Assembly: GCF_900114315.1 (NCBI RefSeq)
Contig: NZ_FOSQ01000001.1
Location: 372,001-436,000 of the forward strand
Source: Falsiroseomonas stagni DSM 19981
GTDB lineage: Bacteria; Pseudomonadota; Alphaproteobacteria; Acetobacterales; Acetobacteraceae
Length of the DNA: 64,000 bases
Direction of reading: 5' to 3'
Position 1 is the first letter of the stretch. The number at the start of each line of letters is the position of its first letter. Under the pieces are notes generated by a model, which saw only the letters and a program-made list of their open reading frames with translations, was not told the DNA's origin and made no database searches. The position numbers were made by a program, and so were the translations under genes. Below, in pieces: positions 62,646-64,000 of this stretch.

Positions 62646-64000
62646 TCACTCCACCTTCACCAGCCACAGCCGCAGCCGGTTGTCCGGCGCCTGGCGCAGG
62701 TCGATCCCGCGGCGGGATGCCCAGGCGATGGGCTGCTGGAACAGCGGCACATGCGCGATCTCCGCGCGTTCGATCGCCAGCGCGTCGCGGATGAAGCCAC
62801 GCCGCGCCGTCTCATCCGCCGCTTCCGCCGCGCGCTCCACCAGCGCGTCGAAGGCCGCGTTGGACCAGCGGCCGTAGTTCAGCCCGCCCGTCGTCCGCCC
62901 CGCCGTGCGCAGCACCTCGTTCAGCGTGGAATAGCTGTCCGCCAGCGGCAGCCCGGCATGGCCCAGCAGGTAGATCGAGAAGTCGCGGTTGGCCGTGCGG
63001 CGGGACCAGACCGCGGTCGGCTCGCTCTGCAGCTGCAGCCGTATGCCGACCCGCGCCAGCATGGCGGCGATCGCCTGGCAGGTGCGTTCGTCATTCACGT
63101 AGCGGTCATTCGGGCAGACGATGCCGACGGTGAAGCCCTGCGGATACCCGGCCTCCGCCAGCAGGCGCCGGGCGCCATCGGGGTCGAAGGGCAGGCGGCC
63201 ATTGAGGTCCTGCGGCGCGCCGGTCAGGAAGGGGCTCACCATCATCCCCGCGGGCCAGGCCTTCTCCCGCATCACGGTGCGGACCAGCGCGTTCACATCG
63301 ATGGCGCGGTAGATCGCCTCCCGCACCCGCCGGTCCTTCAGCGGATTGCGGCCGCGCACGTCGGAATAGAGCAGTTCATCCCGCTCATGATCGAAGCCGA
63401 GATAGATGGTCCGCAGCTCCGGCCCCTCGATCACCTGCACGCGGCTGTCCTGCAGCAGGCGCGGGATGTCCTGCAGCGGCACCTCCACATTCGCGTCGAT
63501 GGCGCCTGACAGCAGCGATGCCGTCCGCGTCGCGGCGCTGCGGATCGGCTGGAAGGTGACACGGGTCAGATTATGGACCGGCCGGTCCCACCAGCCGGCA
63601 TGCGGCTCCAGCACCGTGCGCTCATCCGGCCGACGCTCCGTGATCCGGAAGGGCCCCGTGCCATTCGCCACGCGCGTCGCGCCGCTTTCCTGCTGCCCGG
63701 CCAGGTTCGCGGCCTCCGTCGCGTTGTTCGCGCGGCTCCAGCCCTCATCCATGATGAAGAACTGCGTGATGGAGGCCGGCAGGATCGGGAAGGGACGATG
63801 CGTCTCGATCTCGATCACATGGCTGTCGACCTTGCGGACCTCCTTGATCGCGCCCAGCAGCCCGCGCGCCATGGACCCCGGCGAATTCACCCGCGCCCAG
63901 GTGAAGACCACGTCATCCGCGTCGAAGCTTTCCCCGTTGTGGAACACCACGTTGCGGCGAAGGTTGAAGCGCCAGATCGTCGGCGTCGTGCGCTCCCAGC
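62646..64000 (-). CDS. Family-5 ABC solute-binding protein, N-terminus beyond the window
   Basis: Peptide/nickel/opine-type binding protein; about 451 residues are visible and the frame is open to the window edge. Typical stretches are WRFNLRRNVVFHNGESFDAD, DDVVFTWARVNSPGSMARG, NGTGPFRITERRPDERTVLE, KDRRVREAIYRAIDVNALV and FDPDGARRLLAEAGYPQGF. Signal peptide and start are outside. It stops 12 bp from the right repeat arm of the DUF559 cassette. Ligand unknown. Confidence 0.88.
   Translation of the reverse strand, partial: WERTTPTIWRFNLRRNVVFHNGESFDADDVVFTWARVNSPGSMARGLLGAIKEVRKVDSHVIEIETHRPFPILPASITQFFIMDEGWSRANNATEAANLAGQQESGATRVANGTGPFRITERRPDERTVLEPHAGWWDRPVHNLTRVTFQPIRSAATRTASLLSGAIDANVEVPLQDIPRLLQDSRVQVIEGPELRTIYLGFDHERDELLYSDVRGRNPLKDRRVREAIYRAIDVNALVRTVMREKAWPAGMMVSPFLTGAPQDLNGRLPFDPDGARRLLAEAGYPQGFTVGIVCPNDRYVNDERTCQAIAAMLARVGIRLQLQSEPTAVWSRRTANRDFSIYLLGHAGLPLADSYSTLNEVLRTAGRTTGGLNYGRWSNAAFDALVERAAEAADETARRGFIRDALAIERAEIAHVPLFQQPIAWASRRGIDLRQAPDNRLRLWLVKVE

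Overview
This window is about 64 kb of gene-dense, very GC-rich chromosomal DNA. The gene content points to an alphaproteobacterium of the Acetobacteraceae (Roseomonas-like) type: a yejABEF peptide importer, a tripartite-tricarboxylate (Bug-type) binding protein, a membrane-anchored cytochrome c resembling CycM, PcaIJ-type CoA transferase and many short coupled operons. The taxonomic call is inference from gene content and composition, not from a marker gene search.

Layout. 0.1-3.2 kb (minus) is the dnaX-ybaB-recR replication/repair operon, preceded by the 4.5S SRP RNA gene. 3.3-8.4 kb holds nudC, a small lipoprotein, a polyproline protein, pheA, a cytochrome c and an inositol-monophosphatase/HisN-type phosphatase. 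8.4-15.7 kb is a yejA-yejB-yejE-yejF importer followed by coupled genes for a small membrane protein and a GhrA-type reductase; five stacked hairpins separate yejB from yejE. 15.7-19.2 kb holds a MarR regulator, an M17 aminopeptidase, a GT4 glycosyltransferase and a small membrane protein. 19.3-22.2 kb encodes a 960-residue protein made of eight ~115-residue repeats of unknown function.

22.3-45.5 kb is a surface-polysaccharide locus. It contains methyltransferases, an RffA/WecE-type sugar aminotransferase, WbqC, a phytanoyl-CoA-dioxygenase-like enzyme, a GH43-like propeller, a PglD-like acetyltransferase, three SDR sugar enzymes, a sugar C-methyltransferase, a GT4 enzyme and a large GT4-GT2 fusion, and a Wzm/Wzt-type ABC exporter. 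All enzymes for GDP-D-glycero-D-manno-heptose are present (GmhA, HddA, and a GmhB activity fused to HddC). Together they suggest an ABC-exported glycan carrying a modified, perhaps C-methylated, heptose.

45.5-48.3 kb encodes envelope proteins (a glycine-zipper lipoprotein, a lytic transglycosylase with a SPOR domain, a tail-anchored small protein). 48.4-53.6 kb is an acyl-CoA catabolic run (NDP-forming acyl-CoA synthetase, MaoC-like hydratase, PcaI/PcaJ, enoyl-CoA hydratase). 53.7-56.1 kb is a run of five small lipoprotein genes, four of them paralogous. 56.2-62.1 kb has an amidase, a DMT transporter, an enolase-superfamily enzyme, a Bug-type binding protein and an amidohydrolase. 62.17-62.63 kb is a compact cassette: a DUF559 nuclease-like gene framed by a nearly perfect 40-bp inverted repeat. 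The window ends inside a family-5 solute-binding protein gene.

Most promising for novelty are the DUF559/inverted-repeat cassette, the eight-repeat protein, the lipoprotein paralog operon, the C-methyl-heptose pathway, and two sets of 22-23 bp tandem repeats that each contain a stop codon. No tRNA, rRNA, CRISPR array or classical IS element was seen. Positions 1-119 show no gene.
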